From assembly GCA_022410635.1 (NCBI GenBank), contig JAJVDF010000019.1, positions 2,919,012 to 2,983,011 on the forward strand: 64,000 nucleotides of DNA, read 5' to 3'. Positions 22,421-34,738 of this stretch are shown piece after piece; position 1 is the first letter of the stretch, and each line of letters starts with the position of its first letter. A program made the translations under genes and the position numbers. This DNA is from Tretioscincus oriximinensis. Its lineage: Eukaryota; Chordata; Lepidosauria; Squamata; Gymnophthalmidae. Under the pieces are notes generated by a model. The model saw only the letters and a list, made by a program, of their open reading frames with translations. It had not been told where the DNA came from and did not search any database.

Positions 22421-23337
22421 GACTACCTGAATGGACCTAGTCTGCCTTTGTGTGCCTCAATCAATGAATTAATTACCAGGAAACTGTGACTCACCCATTG
22501 GTAAACTGGCTTGATTAGCCTCTGAATATATCAGCTTCAGGCAACAATTAAGGCCAAATATCTGGCCAGGAGAAGTTAGCCTGAGCAAACATGAAACTTC
22601 CTTCTTTCAATACCTTGCTCAATGGCCCTCACTTATCAGAAAGGTCACTACACCAGGGTGCCTGGGGGCAAGGAAGGGTGATAATCTTGTTTCTTGAGTG
22701 GCACTAGGTCAGGCTTGACCAGAGAATTTTTTGCAAAAATTACCCAGGGATCTCACTTTGGCTAACCCAGGTCAATTCAGGAATAGGAATATATTTAATA
22801 TTAATTCCAATTAATGTGTGTCCCCTGGAAAACCCCATCAGTCTTGATTTCATATTTTCTCCTGGTTGTTAGGAATCAAGAAGTAAAGAAGCCCATAGGT
22901 TGGCGTTCTACTATGGGAGGAGAAATACATACCCAGGTGCTCTGCTCTGTGATGTTTTCCTTGAAATTCAGCAAAGTGCCCATTTTCATCTATCTTGTCG
23001 TAGATCACACCTAAATTCAATGTCTTAAGTACGTATAAAGCATTAGTACCACAGAGTACAGAAGCTTGAGGAGCACTTTTGTGATGAATGTTGTGCTAGG
23101 AACCCGATTATGAAAATAAATTTCCTTTCATTCCCCTCATCCATGTTTTGATTCAAAGTGCTCAAAGGCCAAGTTCAGAAAGGTGAGCAAGAACAGGAAG
23201 AGGAAGTCTCAATAGTCTCAATCCATGAGCTGCTAAAGGTTGAATACCTTGAAATTAAACCCATTACAAAATAGGGAAAAATGTTTGGATTGAAAGATAA
23301 ATGATCTAAGTTTGGATAGCCATCCTTCTAGTTGCCG
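22421..23337. other. No gene recognised
   Basis: Unique-looking sequence; no repeat or coding motif recognised. Confidence 0.4.
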
Positions 23338-24390
23338 TGGAAGGAAGAGAAGGGAGACCAGACCGTTTGTCAAGTGAATTTAAATATTTTATTAACTTAT
23401 TAACAATAGCCAAAACTCTAACGGCCACACGTAACAATAACACAACCTGAAAACTAACATTCAAACATAACAAGTGCTTATTTACAGAAAATTAACCCAT
23501 AAGTTGAGAGAATTAGGCCATGGCTTGAGTAGGAGTGTGGCAGGTGCAGCAGCCTGGCTGTCAGCCCATGTCAGCCACTCAGCCTGACCTGCAACCCACT
23601 GTCCCAGGTCAGCCTCCTGGACTGACCTGCAACCAACTGGGCCATGCACCGTGACATGGCACCATCAGGGCACTTACCCCCCTCTGCAAGGCAGCCCATA
23701 CCATACCAGCTATCCAGCTTAGGCCTTGCCGGTAGATCCTATGGACCACACCCCATGATGTAGGTCTCGGGCTGCCCCTCCCAGCAGGCCAGCTCCACTG
23801 GTCTAGGCACCCAAGCCGTTCAGCAGCACAGTCGACCCACCCATGCTGTGGGTTATCACCAGGGGACCAAAGATGCTTGGAAGGGCCTTTAAGAATCCGT
23901 CCTGTGTACAGCCCTCCTCAATGAGTCCAAACTTGCGTTCAACCTACCCATCCCCAAAGGTAGGCACACAAGTTCAGAATCCTTTTAAGAAGGGCCCCCA
24001 AGCTATGAGGTAGTCATGTGGATACCTGTCTCCAGGCTTTCATGACTCCTCTCGACCTGCCAAGCTGCACCACCACCACTAGAGCAGTCCTGCTCTCCCG
24101 GAATGGCGGTGGCAGCATGGCTGGGGTTCACGTGAAGGAGACATGTTCATCTCTTTTGCGCGTCCAGACAGAAGAAGGAAGATGGCAGCTGGCAGAGGGC
24201 TTATATATCTTCCGTTGCCTGGAAGCCACATCACTTCTCGGGCCCACTTCCTGGAGAGTGAGAAGGTGGNGGCTTCCTCTTCCATCACCGGCAATAGCCA
24301 GTGCAGCCACAGCTGCAGCCGACTTATGGCATCCATTCACAAACAAATGTCTGTCTCACCTTCAGCCAATTTTCAGTTGCTATTAACTGT
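23338..24390 (-). repeat. Unassigned repeat R1, copy B (longest)
   Basis: 23338-23800 aligns by eye with copies A and C (AAGTGCTTATTTACAG, GAGAGAATTAGGCCATGGCT, GAGTAGGAGTGTGGCA). Leftmost, it shares GGAAGAGAAGGGAGACCA with copy A. 23800-24390 may be the upstream part of the same element: in minus orientation it has TATATAAG at 24208-24200 and AATAAA at 23393-23388, so it could be a roughly 1-kb LTR or a short transcription unit. No protein motif. The upstream border is a guess. Confidence 0.6.
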
Positions 24391-25590
24391 AGTCATGAAA
24401 CTGTGAATAATTCAAGGTTTTTATTCACTTCATTTTTAAAGAAATCAATACAAATTTCAAATAAAAAAGGATATTATTATGGCATCAGAAGCTATAAACA
24501 GCTAGAAAAGCTGCTATACATTGCTATACTTAATAAACTTGATTAATTAATGTGCACACAACTAAATACATACTACTAACTTGCTAACCAGCTCCATTCA
24601 TATTGCAATNGTAAACTCAACCACATCTTACAAAAATAAAAATAAGTGACTGCTCTTTTCTGTCTTTTATGGAAGAAGAAAAACTTGAGAAATTAAAGAA
24701 TGGCTTTCAACACACAGTACATAGAAGGTTTTATTATTTAATTAATAAGCAAACTTGTTTTTGTTAGCATATATTCACCTTCAGCTAAAATTAATGTTAT
24801 TTTGACACACAAGAACCTAAGAACATGACATGTCCCCAAGGTTTTCATTCAGTTGAGAAGCCAAGAATACNCTAGTTTGCCATATGGCAAGCCTGAATAT
24901 ACAGATTCTAAAACATTACAAAATGCAGCTATTTCCTTAGGAAAAAAAGAGATGCATATGTGGTCCCCAAATCCCAACATCAATTATCCTGTTTGTTCAT
25001 TGCCATTAGCAAGTACTGCATATTGTGTAATTTCCATTTTAATCTATGTGCTGTAGGTTAGTTACTTCAGTACATGTGAAAAATTGATCTGAGGCGCAAT
25101 GCTAGTATTTGCTAATACAGATATTTCTGTTAATACTGTTATCTTACATTTGTTTGTTTTTTTCAAATTATCTTGCAAGTTAGCAATAAAATAATTTATA
25201 TAAAAGTATTTTCCATTTTCACTCTCACAATTGTTTTGTGAAAATATTCCTATAGTTAAGACTTAAAATTGTATTAAAATAAATGTGATGAATTCTACTA
25301 CACAGAGCTTCAGCATCGTAATGCAAACTGTTTTGTACATGACCATTTATTTNTATATGCAAATTTGAGTACAGATATTAGAAGAAGATATTACTGTTTC
25401 TATTNCATTTTGGAAATGAGCAGAGTCTGGTTCATGTTCACAAATTCATTACAGTATATGAACCACATACGGTGCTGTTTATATGTCCTTGTCTTGTTTA
25501 TTGATTGATTGACTAGTTTTATTGATTAGTCCTTTCACCGTAACAAAGAGTTATCAAACGTTTAAAACAAATCGGGCTAAAATAGAATAA
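24391..25590. other. No gene recognised
   Basis: AT-rich unique-looking DNA with four Ns; no motif. Confidence 0.4.
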
Positions 25591-25599
25591 AAATCAGCT

Positions 25600-26045
25600 G
25601 ACTGATTTACTTACATTTGTATTCTGCCCTACACCCAAAGATTTCAAGGTACATCACAGAAGAAAAATAATAGAAACATTTAATATAGAACCGTTAATAA
25701 CAATAATAGTGATTGCCCGGGGGTGGGGTGGGGGTGTAATTTGAAGGTCTCAGCAGATGGCTAAGCATATACAGTATCAATGCCTGATGCACCTCACATG
25801 GGAAACCAATTCATATCCAGAGAAGCACCACCACCGTGTATCCACACTTTTTGGTTGAGTGAAGGTGGTGGGACCATCAAGTGGACTTCATCAGGAGACT
25901 TTAGGATAGGGGCATGCAGAGGTATTGGAAGAGGCGATCTTTCAAATATTTGGGGCTCAAATTGGTTAGGGCCTTAAAAGTCAATATTAATACCTTGAAC
26001 TGGGCTTAGTAGAGAATGGGCATCCGGACTGAACTGGTCTCAGTA
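25600..26045 (-). pseudogene. L2-type LINE 3' fragment
   Basis: In minus orientation: coding remnants of the L2 C-terminal half (around 25985-25925, LSPKYLKDRLFQY), then a degraded stretch, then the 3' tail at 25680-25600 (plus strand ATTCTGCCCTACACCCAAAG). 25925-26010 (GGCGATCTTTCAAATATTTG, GGGCCTTAAAAGTCAATATT) matches the commonly seen antisense L2 pattern. Several frame breaks. Confidence 0.6.
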
Positions 26046-27104
26046 GTTGAGAAGAGTACACGTTTCCTATATTTTGCACTGAGAAAAGTTTTTCTCCCCT
26101 TGAATAGAAAACCCAGGTACTTTTGTTTGACCATATTTTTAAAAAAGGAACATTAATATCCAATTGTTCAATGGTGCTATGGTGCTATTGGCTGTTGAAC
26201 CAAACTAGTGGATGTTTGGCTTGACAGTAAACCAAACACTAAAATTCTGTCTTTGCACATTCCTTCTATGTTTGTTGTTTACCATTTTTGTTGTTATTGA
26301 ATAGTGAATTGTTTTGTTTTAAAATTGCCTTCTATTTTTCTACAAGGATGATCAACACTATTTGTATTATTATCTTTATTATAATTAATAATGGGGATTA
26401 CACTGCTGAATGGTAGAATGCAAGCTATAGCAAACAGGGATCTCTTCTGAGCAAGGCAGCAATGTTGGCTTATCATTTTAGAAAGCCAAACTATAGCTTT
26501 AAATGAAAAAACTATTTTTTATTTATTTTTTAACTTTTATTTTAATATTTTTAATATAGAGAATTTTACAATTTTATAAAGTTAATGATACAGATGAAAA
26601 TAGGTTTCGTTAGAACAAAATTTCATTATAAAGAACACATCCACTTGACCNCTTAGTCTTTCTCATGAGATTTCACCTGTATTACATTGTATTTTACTCA
26701 GTGTGAAGAAAAAAAATACAGTTTAATGCCCCCAAATCCCCCCAGTGTACAGCCATAAAACAAACAGAAGAAACTAAATTGTTTTACATGCTATGGTTAA
26801 TATTAATCCCCATCCTTTTTCATAGCACTGTTTTACATTGTTTTACATTGTCTACAAAAGCATCCATTGTTTTACAAAATGTCCATTTGGTATATTCATT
26901 CATCTCACTATTTGTTCATTAAGGAACAGGTCTGCATTATTTCTTCTCTCTTTTCATGCCCTTGATTCAATTTCTTAAGAATTCTTACTATATTACCAAC
27001 CAAATCATTACATATTCTATACCACTCTTGCCTTTCAGCCTTTCTAGCTTTTTCCAGCCCCTTGCTATTACACCCTTACAGATAATGCAGAAGTTGCAGA
27101 GGAT
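26046..27104. other. No gene; possible old LINE sequence
   Basis: Very AT-rich. 26510-27080 has the feel of a decayed LINE on the minus strand (lysine-rich frames), but I could not match a motif. Confidence 0.25.
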
Positions 27105-27560
27105 GGCTATAGAGAGGGGACACCACACCAAATAAATTGAGCGTCAATATTTACTTTTTAACAATAGTCAAAACCCTAACGCAAAACATGTCACAATTAC
27201 GCAACCCGAGAACTAACATTAAACATAACAAGTGCTTGCTCACAGAACAAATAACCCCAAAGTGGAGAGAATTAGGCCATGGCTTGAGTAGGAGTGTGGC
27301 AAGCACAGCATCTTGGCTAAGGGTCCAGATCAGCTGCCCGGCTTGATCTGAACAGGCAGGCCACACCACCGGGTCACCCCACCCAACAGTTGCCCAGCTC
27401 GGGCCTTGCCAGTAGAACACTAGGGTCCACACTCCATGATGGAGCTCCCAGGCAATCTGGCCCCTCTCCTGGCAGGCTAGCCAGCAACACAAACCGCCCA
27501 CAGCTTTGGTGGGTATTCAACAAGAGGATCAATGAGGCTTGAAAGGGCAGTCCTACCATA
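27105..27560 (-). repeat. Unassigned repeat R1, copy C
   Basis: The left end GAGAGGGGACACCACACCA matches the right end of copy A in reverse complement. It then shares TAACAATAGTCAAAACCCTA, AACATAACAAGTGCTTG, GAGAGAATTAGGCCATGGCT and GAGTAGGAGTGTGGCA with copy B. Extends to about 27560 (GCAACACAAACCGCCCACAG). It ends beside an L1-like piece, as copy A does. Confidence 0.7.
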
Positions 27561-28010
27561 GATGTATATAATATGAGTGATCCCCAAATCTACTTCAGCA
27601 CTCAGTACTGTTCTGGCAATTTGGTATGGTATTTTATACCATCTAAGTATTAGTTTAAGTCTTAATTCTCTCAAATTGATGGAATTGCCAAGTTTGCTTT
27701 TTTTTAAAAAAAAAATCTTTCCATCTGTTGTTGTCTATGTGTTGTTGAAGGTCTGTCTTCCAATTGGTTTTTATTGTATTTTTTTCTTGGTCTCATAGTT
27801 TCGATCAAGACTGAATATATTTGTGACTCTATTCCCTTCAGCAATTTTTGTCCTTTTTTTAATTACCATGTTGAATTCAGTTTCTGCTTGGGTGGAACNT
27901 TGTTTAACCTCAGTCTTGCTTAAATATATTATCTTATTAGCAAGGATTCTGCTATTACTGTACATTCTATATCTGATATGGAAAAACTCTTTTAAGACTT
28001 TGAGGTTAAT
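27561..28010 (-). pseudogene. Probable L1 ORF2 fragment
   Basis: The minus-strand frame ending near 27580 reads LRELRLKLILRWYKIPYQIA, resembling the L1 ORF2 R-W-Y-x-T-P segment. Upstream frames (27965-27771) are lysine-rich without a firm motif. Short and decayed. Confidence 0.45.
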
Positions 28011-29888
28011 TTAATAATTATTTTGCTCAGTTTTGTTCAGGAGGACTTCAATCTCAGTGAAGAATTGGTCTTACATACACTTTTTTACACTTATCAACAC
28101 TGTCTCCTTCTTGGTGTCTTTCATCCATATTTTAAAGTGGATCACAGATGAAGGAAGTGACTTCTTCTAGTATGCTCAGTCTGCAAAGCTAGGTGTGAGA
28201 CTGAAATAGGGCACCCAAAATATTATCCTGATCTGGTTTACCAGTAGACCTTTGTTTAAGGTATATAAGAATACAAGGAAAGAATGTATCAGACCATGGA
28301 ACCATGCAGCTATCACATGGTATGGTAAACCATGTGGGGCACATTTTGGTGATGCAACAATGATTTTACTGAAATCACTCCCTTAAAAGTTTTTGATTTT
28401 TGTAGTATTCAAATACATATTCCCACTCTGTCTAGGGCTGCATGAAAAAGAAGAAAAAGAAAAGAGAGTGGAGAAGTGAAATTTAATGGAAGTGAATGGA
28501 AAGGAAATTTCAGTAGATGTTGGAGGCATATAACCTTTTTCTGTTACATATACATTAGAGCAGCATCTTTCTGTCCTGTGTTTTTTGGTTGTTTTTAATG
28601 ACAATTCTGTCTCTATGTAATCTTCGAAGCTTTGAATCCCGCATTTTAATGGTAATTTTAATGTATACATTTTGTTCCATACCAGGAACCATCCACACAA
28701 GTTTGGGACAGATTGCTTATCAGAGATCAATCCACCATATTTTGATATAGACTACTGATCTAATTGTGAATATGGCCTTAACTTGGAGTTCACCCTTGTT
28801 ATAATTGTGTTACTAGTATTTTTCTGCTAAGGGCAGACATTAGCTTCATTGCCATTTAAATATATGAAAGTCAATGGTTGATAATATGCCAATTTAGAAT
28901 GTTAAGAAAGATTAAAAAATTGTGAGAAATAGGTTAAGGGTAACAAGCTCTTTCCAGCTAATAACCAACAACTGCATTTACTGCAGTCAATAATCCTCTA
29001 ACCCCTTGGGTTGCGATAACCATCATTTTCTTAAGAGATTATCATGGTTTCAAAGATCTCTTAAACCATATAAACACAATTAGGAATGAGTCAAGACCTT
29101 CCTTCACATTACTGAAAAGTGACATTGGAAGGCTGGTGTATTTATGAACAGAACTGGATGAAGCAATGACAAGGATTTGCTTCAGCAGAGGTTTATTTAA
29201 CTATGGCTGTTCTATTGCTTGATATGGTTAAATGACTTATCATTAAACTATTCGTAATGTTTGATCCTGGAAACGCTTCTTGGCTTTACGGTGTACTTTA
29301 CTTTCTCATCACAAATGTTAATGGATATGTCTATTTTTAAAGTTAATAAATATTGTTTATTATAAAGTCATTTGTTTTAGTGCATCATATGCAGTCTCAT
29401 TTTCATTATCAGGGATTCATTTTGCCCTAATTAATTACAAGGTGCTGGAAACGACAGACAAGGAGACTGTCATGGTGTAGCATTTTCCTTTTGTGTGATC
29501 CTTTTTTTTTCTAAGTTTACATATGCAGTTTGCTCATTGTTATTCAAGGGTGTGTCCAGATGCACACCTTTTTAGTGCTGCTAATGATCATTATCATCAC
29601 CAATCAGAATTCTGGTGTTGGAAATCTGGGAATCTGGGAGGGTTGAACTGCACTGAATTCCCAGATCAGAATATTGGCAACTATAAAGTGCCTGTTTTTT
29701 GTTCCATGCATGTGTGCTATGCCTGTTATGGTCCAATATACACCAGGGAAAACTACAATAATAACTGCTTTCCTCCATGCTTTTTAAAACCAGGGTATAA
29801 CTTTTTTTTTGCGCTGTCCTAGAGGTAGGATAGCAGAGTCCTGCCAAACTGTGTGGCACTCAAACATTCTTAGGAAAATGTGTCTATT
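28011..29888. other. No gene recognised
   Basis: AT-rich unique-looking DNA; the 28383-28730 minus frame (115 codons) shows no domain. Confidence 0.4.
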
Positions 29889-29889
29889 T

Positions 29890-29969
<80 letters not shown>
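29889..29969. repeat. (TG)n(AG)n compound microsatellite
   Basis: About 50 bases of TG repeat passing directly into about 30 bases of AG repeat. Confidence 0.97.
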
Positions 29970-29971
<2 letters not shown>

Positions 29972-30380
29972 TCAAAATCAGAATGCTATACTTGGTGGAA
30001 GCTCATTTGAGCCAGAAAAATAATTTTTTGTTTTGATCAAAAATCTCACTTCCATTATAGTTTGTTCTAATGACAAGCTCTGAGGTGCAAATGCATTTTA
30101 AACTATGTATGAAATATTCTACACTATAAGCTTATATTATATTAGCTCTTGACCTACTTTATACCAACTAAAGAAAACTTCCATTGTCCTGGGCAAAGGT
30201 GATCCATGCTTAGATGCAGTATAATCTAAAGGAGACTCTGCTCCCTGTGAGTATTGTTTATCCACAATGGATGGAGAATATATTGGAGTATGCAATCCAA
30301 CAGAGCAACTTAATCCAGAAAAACTACCAGCCTCTTTTTTTTAGCAAGTCTAACAATGTACTAGCAGTTGGACTTCATGG

Positions 30381-30660
30381 CTAGGGTTGCCATACATCCC
30401 AGAAAATTGGGTGTGTTGCAGATTTGTTGACAAGAAGATTGTCCTGGCTAGTTTTGTAAAAATCCCGGATTTTGGCAACCTTAAACAAGGGGAAGAAGGA
30501 CGTCATCTGGCAGGAATCTGGAGTTGATGTGGAGGAGGCAACAAGTGTCTTGTTCAAGCAGGCAGGAAGGGACACATGTGCCACCCAGCNATGTTTGTGT
30601 GTGTGATTAATTTCTAAATTTTGTCCCGGTTTTGGACACATAGATTATGGCAACTCTATA
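30381..30660. mobile_element. Short inverted-repeat element (GGGTTGCCA ends)
   Basis: Left end CTAGGGTTGCCATACATCCC and right end (reverse complement) TATAGAGTTGCCATAATC are imperfect inverted repeats around about 280 bp without coding capacity. Looks like an old MITE; superfamily unknown. The termini resemble the hairpin at 59921. Confidence 0.45.
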
Positions 30661-31177
30661 GATAGCATACCTCCATAGTACAGTATCTCATGGACAGATG
30701 TACATCAGTTGTGAAATGGGTTCTCCACCCACATGTTCTGAATCTTCCAAAGCCAAGAAGTTTTATACCTGACCACCAAAGCAGGTTCTGAAGATTACAG
30801 AAACTTTGGGACTATCAAGAAAATATTATTCAATTGTAGATGACTTTGTTCTGAGGCAGATGGATTTCTCCAGCTAGTAGATCACTGGATTTTATGTTGT
30901 CTCACTAAAGTGAGATGGCCTTATTCTCATGGTCATAATTAAATAGAACTTACTTATTTTTCCCAATCCTTTAAAAGTAGAAAATGTTTCATTGTCACAA
31001 CATCATTCATTCAACTACGCAGCTTTTTCTCGCTAAATATATAAGGGCAGAACTCCTTTCTCCTGTCTCCATTCTTTTCTTTCTTTCTATTTCTTTGAGT
31101 TCCTCTTTGAGGGTTGCATGAATGTAAATTGTTATACAACCCATAAATGGAGACAATTTTCAATTAGAATGTACAGG

Positions 31178-31498
31178 GAGAAGAAGAAGGAGAAGAAGGA
31201 CAACAACGACAACAACGACAACAACAACGACAACAACGACAACAACGAGAACAAGAACAAGAACTGGGTTCTTATTACATTCTATCTTCCCCACCAGGCT
31301 GTGATTGTTCCCATGTATCTACTTGCAGTCATTTGCAATTTCTTGCAATTCTTGCTTTCGAATAGCTGGGTTGGCTAGAGCTACAGGCTAGNGGAAGGTG
31401 CTCACCCCTCCCCATGTCCGACACAGNGCTTCGAAACCCGATCTCCCAGTTGATAGACCGTCTCCTAAGCATCTGAGCTATCCATGCCTGCTGTGGAT
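31178..31498 (-). repeat. tRNA-derived SINE with expanded triplet tail
   Basis: Reverse orientation of the SINE at 48148. B box near 31429-31440 (minus GGGTTTCGAAGC), A box near 31480-31470 (TAGCTCAG), a body matching the other copies, and a tail expanded into GAA/GAC/AAC triplets (31178-31262). The pol III promoter boxes look largely intact apart from one N. Confidence 0.85.
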
Positions 31499-34400
31499 AA
31501 TGTGGAAAAATTAACAGATAACAAATAATTCAATAATTTAGATATAAATTGTAATGTGTAAGATGAATATTTTAAAATAGATTTTATTAAGATATTATCA
31601 TCTTCAATCACCTTTTTTCGCGCCTCTGAACATCTTTATTCCTTACCTCAATAAAAGAAATCTTTATTATATCTTGTCTACCTTTATTTCCATTTTTTTT
31701 ACTAGAAGGTTTTTGAATGAAATGCCATTAAAAGATTTTGCTTTTTACTGTATCCCNTAGGGCATGAATAAAGGTTGTAAAAAATAATAATAATAAAACT
31801 TTCCCCTTTCCATTGATAAGTTTCATAGGTCGTTCATTATCTATATAGTGTATGTCTCAAATACCAAAGACATTTTTATGGAATTTTGGAAATAGGTTTT
31901 TCCTTTTCTTTTTAAAGTTTCCATAAAAGTGAAAACTTATAAGGTACTATTGTCATTTTAGTACTCTTCTTTTAAGAAAGTATATAAATGGTAATGTAAA
32001 TTTTAATATGATGATTAGTATGTCTTTTTGGTTTTCTCACAATAGGGGTCTTTTTGTCTAGGTAGTATAATAAAATAAAGTTTTAAAATGGGTTGATAAA
32101 TGTAGTATTTTAATATAAATGTTGAACTGAGAGCACATGCTTAAATAAACTTTAGTTGGATCAGCAGGAGGTATTAGAAAGGATCTGTGAGAAGAATGCT
32201 TTCTGATCTCATGAGGGAGAAAAGGTTTTGGAAGGCTGGATGCTTTGGGGACATTTAGTAGATGAAACTATAAGTAGCTAAGGCTCCTGCACAAATGTTA
32301 AATGTGAATTTAAAGCCTGCATAATAAGTATCTGACCATCATGGACCAGATACTTACTACGTGGGCCCTTTATGCGCATGAGATAATACCTGCTGCAGGA
32401 AAGCTCCATCTGTCTCTGATGGACCATGATTTAGTTAGTGAGGGTCACTTTCCTATTACTTATATGCTTAAATATGTGAACTAAAAGATTTGATGGACTA
32501 GACTAACACNGGTATTTCTCTGAAATTTCAGCACCATTTTATGATACGCTACAAAATGTGACTCCATGAACCTAATCCCATCATTGAGCCTAATTCCAAA
32601 GCTGTGCATATTTCAAAGCTAAAGTATAGAGTGTCTGGACAATTCAGATGAGTCCACACTGTATTTCTTAATAGCTTAAATGAGCCTGTACCAGATTCAT
32701 TATTTCCAAACAAGAAAGATTCGTCAATATTAGCTTTTTAATATGTATCTAGTCTTTTTCATCTGTTGGCCTTTTCTTTGCATGCTTATTTTTATTGCAT
32801 TTAAACAGCAATAAAAACGATGAGCTAGAGTTCCCAGACCACAGCGCCATTTTCTTTCCTTAACCAGAGTATAATTTAACTTCCTTCAAATATTAAGCTA
32901 CAAAGTGCCAAAATTAAAAATTTAGGGCTCAAAAGTGAAGCAAATAAAGAGCAACAANATTCACAGATCAACAATGCTTGTTATAAAAGCTTATTAAATA
33001 AGAAAAGATGATGAAAGTATAGGTTAAGGCACATCGAATACATCATTTTTTTATCTTGATTTTAGCATACGAGTTATTCATAAGCTTTTCATTATCAATA
33101 AAGTTTGAAAAGGACCCTTTTCCTAAGAAATACTACCCATTGTATACCTTGATTCACCCTGTTTGGTGGTTGTATCATGTCATTTTTTTGTTTACTGGTT
33201 CAGAGATCCTTGTTCCTCTTTCATAAGTTCTAAAAACTTTGTGGTTGTTCTTGTTGTTCCCTACTTGTAAAATTAGCTTTTAGTGCAGCTGACTGTAGTT
33301 TGCTGACATAGAACTTCTTACTTGGAATACCTTCCTTCTATGGCTTAGGTTAGAACTGTAACTTGAATTTGCAGTACATATAACAGCAGTCTGTATGAAA
33401 CTATGTACTGGGTATCACGTGAATATCCAGGACAATATGAGTATATGGGTCTACTTGGCTCACTAAAATGTAATCCAAGAGATGCCAGTGTTTGGATCTG
33501 AAATGCATCCAAGTTATCTTCAGACTGTCTTTTTGATGGAAAATGGTGTTGATAATGGTAATCCAGTACTCATCCAGGCATAAGGTAACTATTCTGCTAT
33601 AAGACTTTATCTTGGAATAATTTTAATGCAGAAATAACAGTATTTGTCTAAATGGAAAATCAATATTCTGGATTCTACCTTCCAATGTTCTGAATTGTCT
33701 AGCAAGACTAGAAATTTTGATCAACATTCTCCTCATGCACCAGTGCATCATACTACACAACAACAATATTGCAAAATATGTAATAAGTATCTATACAACA
33801 CTGTAATAACATGTGGTTTCTATTCTAATGTATTGTAAATAGCAATAACAGAAATTTCAGAATATTAGATTTTTATGGTGGTATGCCACAACACTCACAA
33901 TGCATATTTGTGGAACCACAAGTAGGAATCAGAAGTAAANTCAAAGCCTACTGTATGTCTGGATGCAGTCAAAGTGACCACATTAACTTCTTTAATATAT
34001 AATGAATGCTTCTTGGTAGCTCTTATGAACAACTTTTATGTACACAGGATAAAAGAATTCTCAGCTCTGATATTAACACACTGACAAACCAGTATATATT
34101 AATCACTCAATATTTTATTCCATGCTCCTTTAAATTTGCTACATTTCCCCCAGATTTAAGATCCTTGGAATAAAATAAGCTATTATTTTAATTTCCTTTT
34201 CCTTCTTTCCTTTCACAAAGCTGTATTCGTTAGATTATATTACTCATGATTCTTTAGATCCTCTGGCTCAAAGTACTTCATCTGGAGGAATGTTTATTCA
34301 TTTTAATAGGTCTTGCACGGGAAGCATAGGTTCTGAATCTTACTCATCTTCTCATCACATACACCTGGATTTTTATATTGGCATGGGGATTTTTCTCTGT

Positions 34401-34624
34401 CCATTATTTTATTTTTCCAGTCACACTGTTAAAAACCCACCTATTTCCTTTAATAAAGTGAGGTTTTCAGAGATCAGCAGTACTTCAGAGATAAAACATC
34501 CTTGGGCTAATCTTTATCTGACATGGGAAAACACGCCTTGAATGAATGTTAGGAAACATTTTAAGCTACTTCTAACTTAGTTGATGGGTGCTATTGGAAA
34601 GCAGAGTAGATGGATACCAATTTT
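31499..34624. other. No gene recognised
   Basis: AT-rich. Contains only a short PLE tail (32488-32527). Confidence 0.4.
32488..32527 (+). repeat. PLE 3' terminal fragment
   Basis: GACTAGACTAACAC then GGTATTTCTCTGAAATTT equals the last 40 bases of the PLE 3' end. Confidence 0.65.
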
Positions 34625-34738
34625 GGTCACACATGTACTTTTAAANCATCTTCAGTCCTGGAGACCTGGACTAAAACACCCCTCCAGTTTAATCAAGTTC
34701 TAGTGGACTGAATATAGTTTAAAAGTACATATGTGTCC
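34625..34738. repeat. 114-bp imperfect hairpin
   Basis: The arms GGTCACACATGTACTTTTAA and (reverse complement) GGACACATATGTACTTTTAA continue through CTTCAGTCC / ATTCAGTCC. Part of the right arm, AGTTCTAGTGGACTGAATA (34696-34714), differs by 3 of 19 bases from the terminus of the 13249 element. A likely small MITE. Confidence 0.6.

Noticed and set aside
31171..31262. Coding repeat (poly-Asn/Lys) protein at 31118-31378
   Set aside because: The repeat is the triplet tail of a minus-strand SINE.
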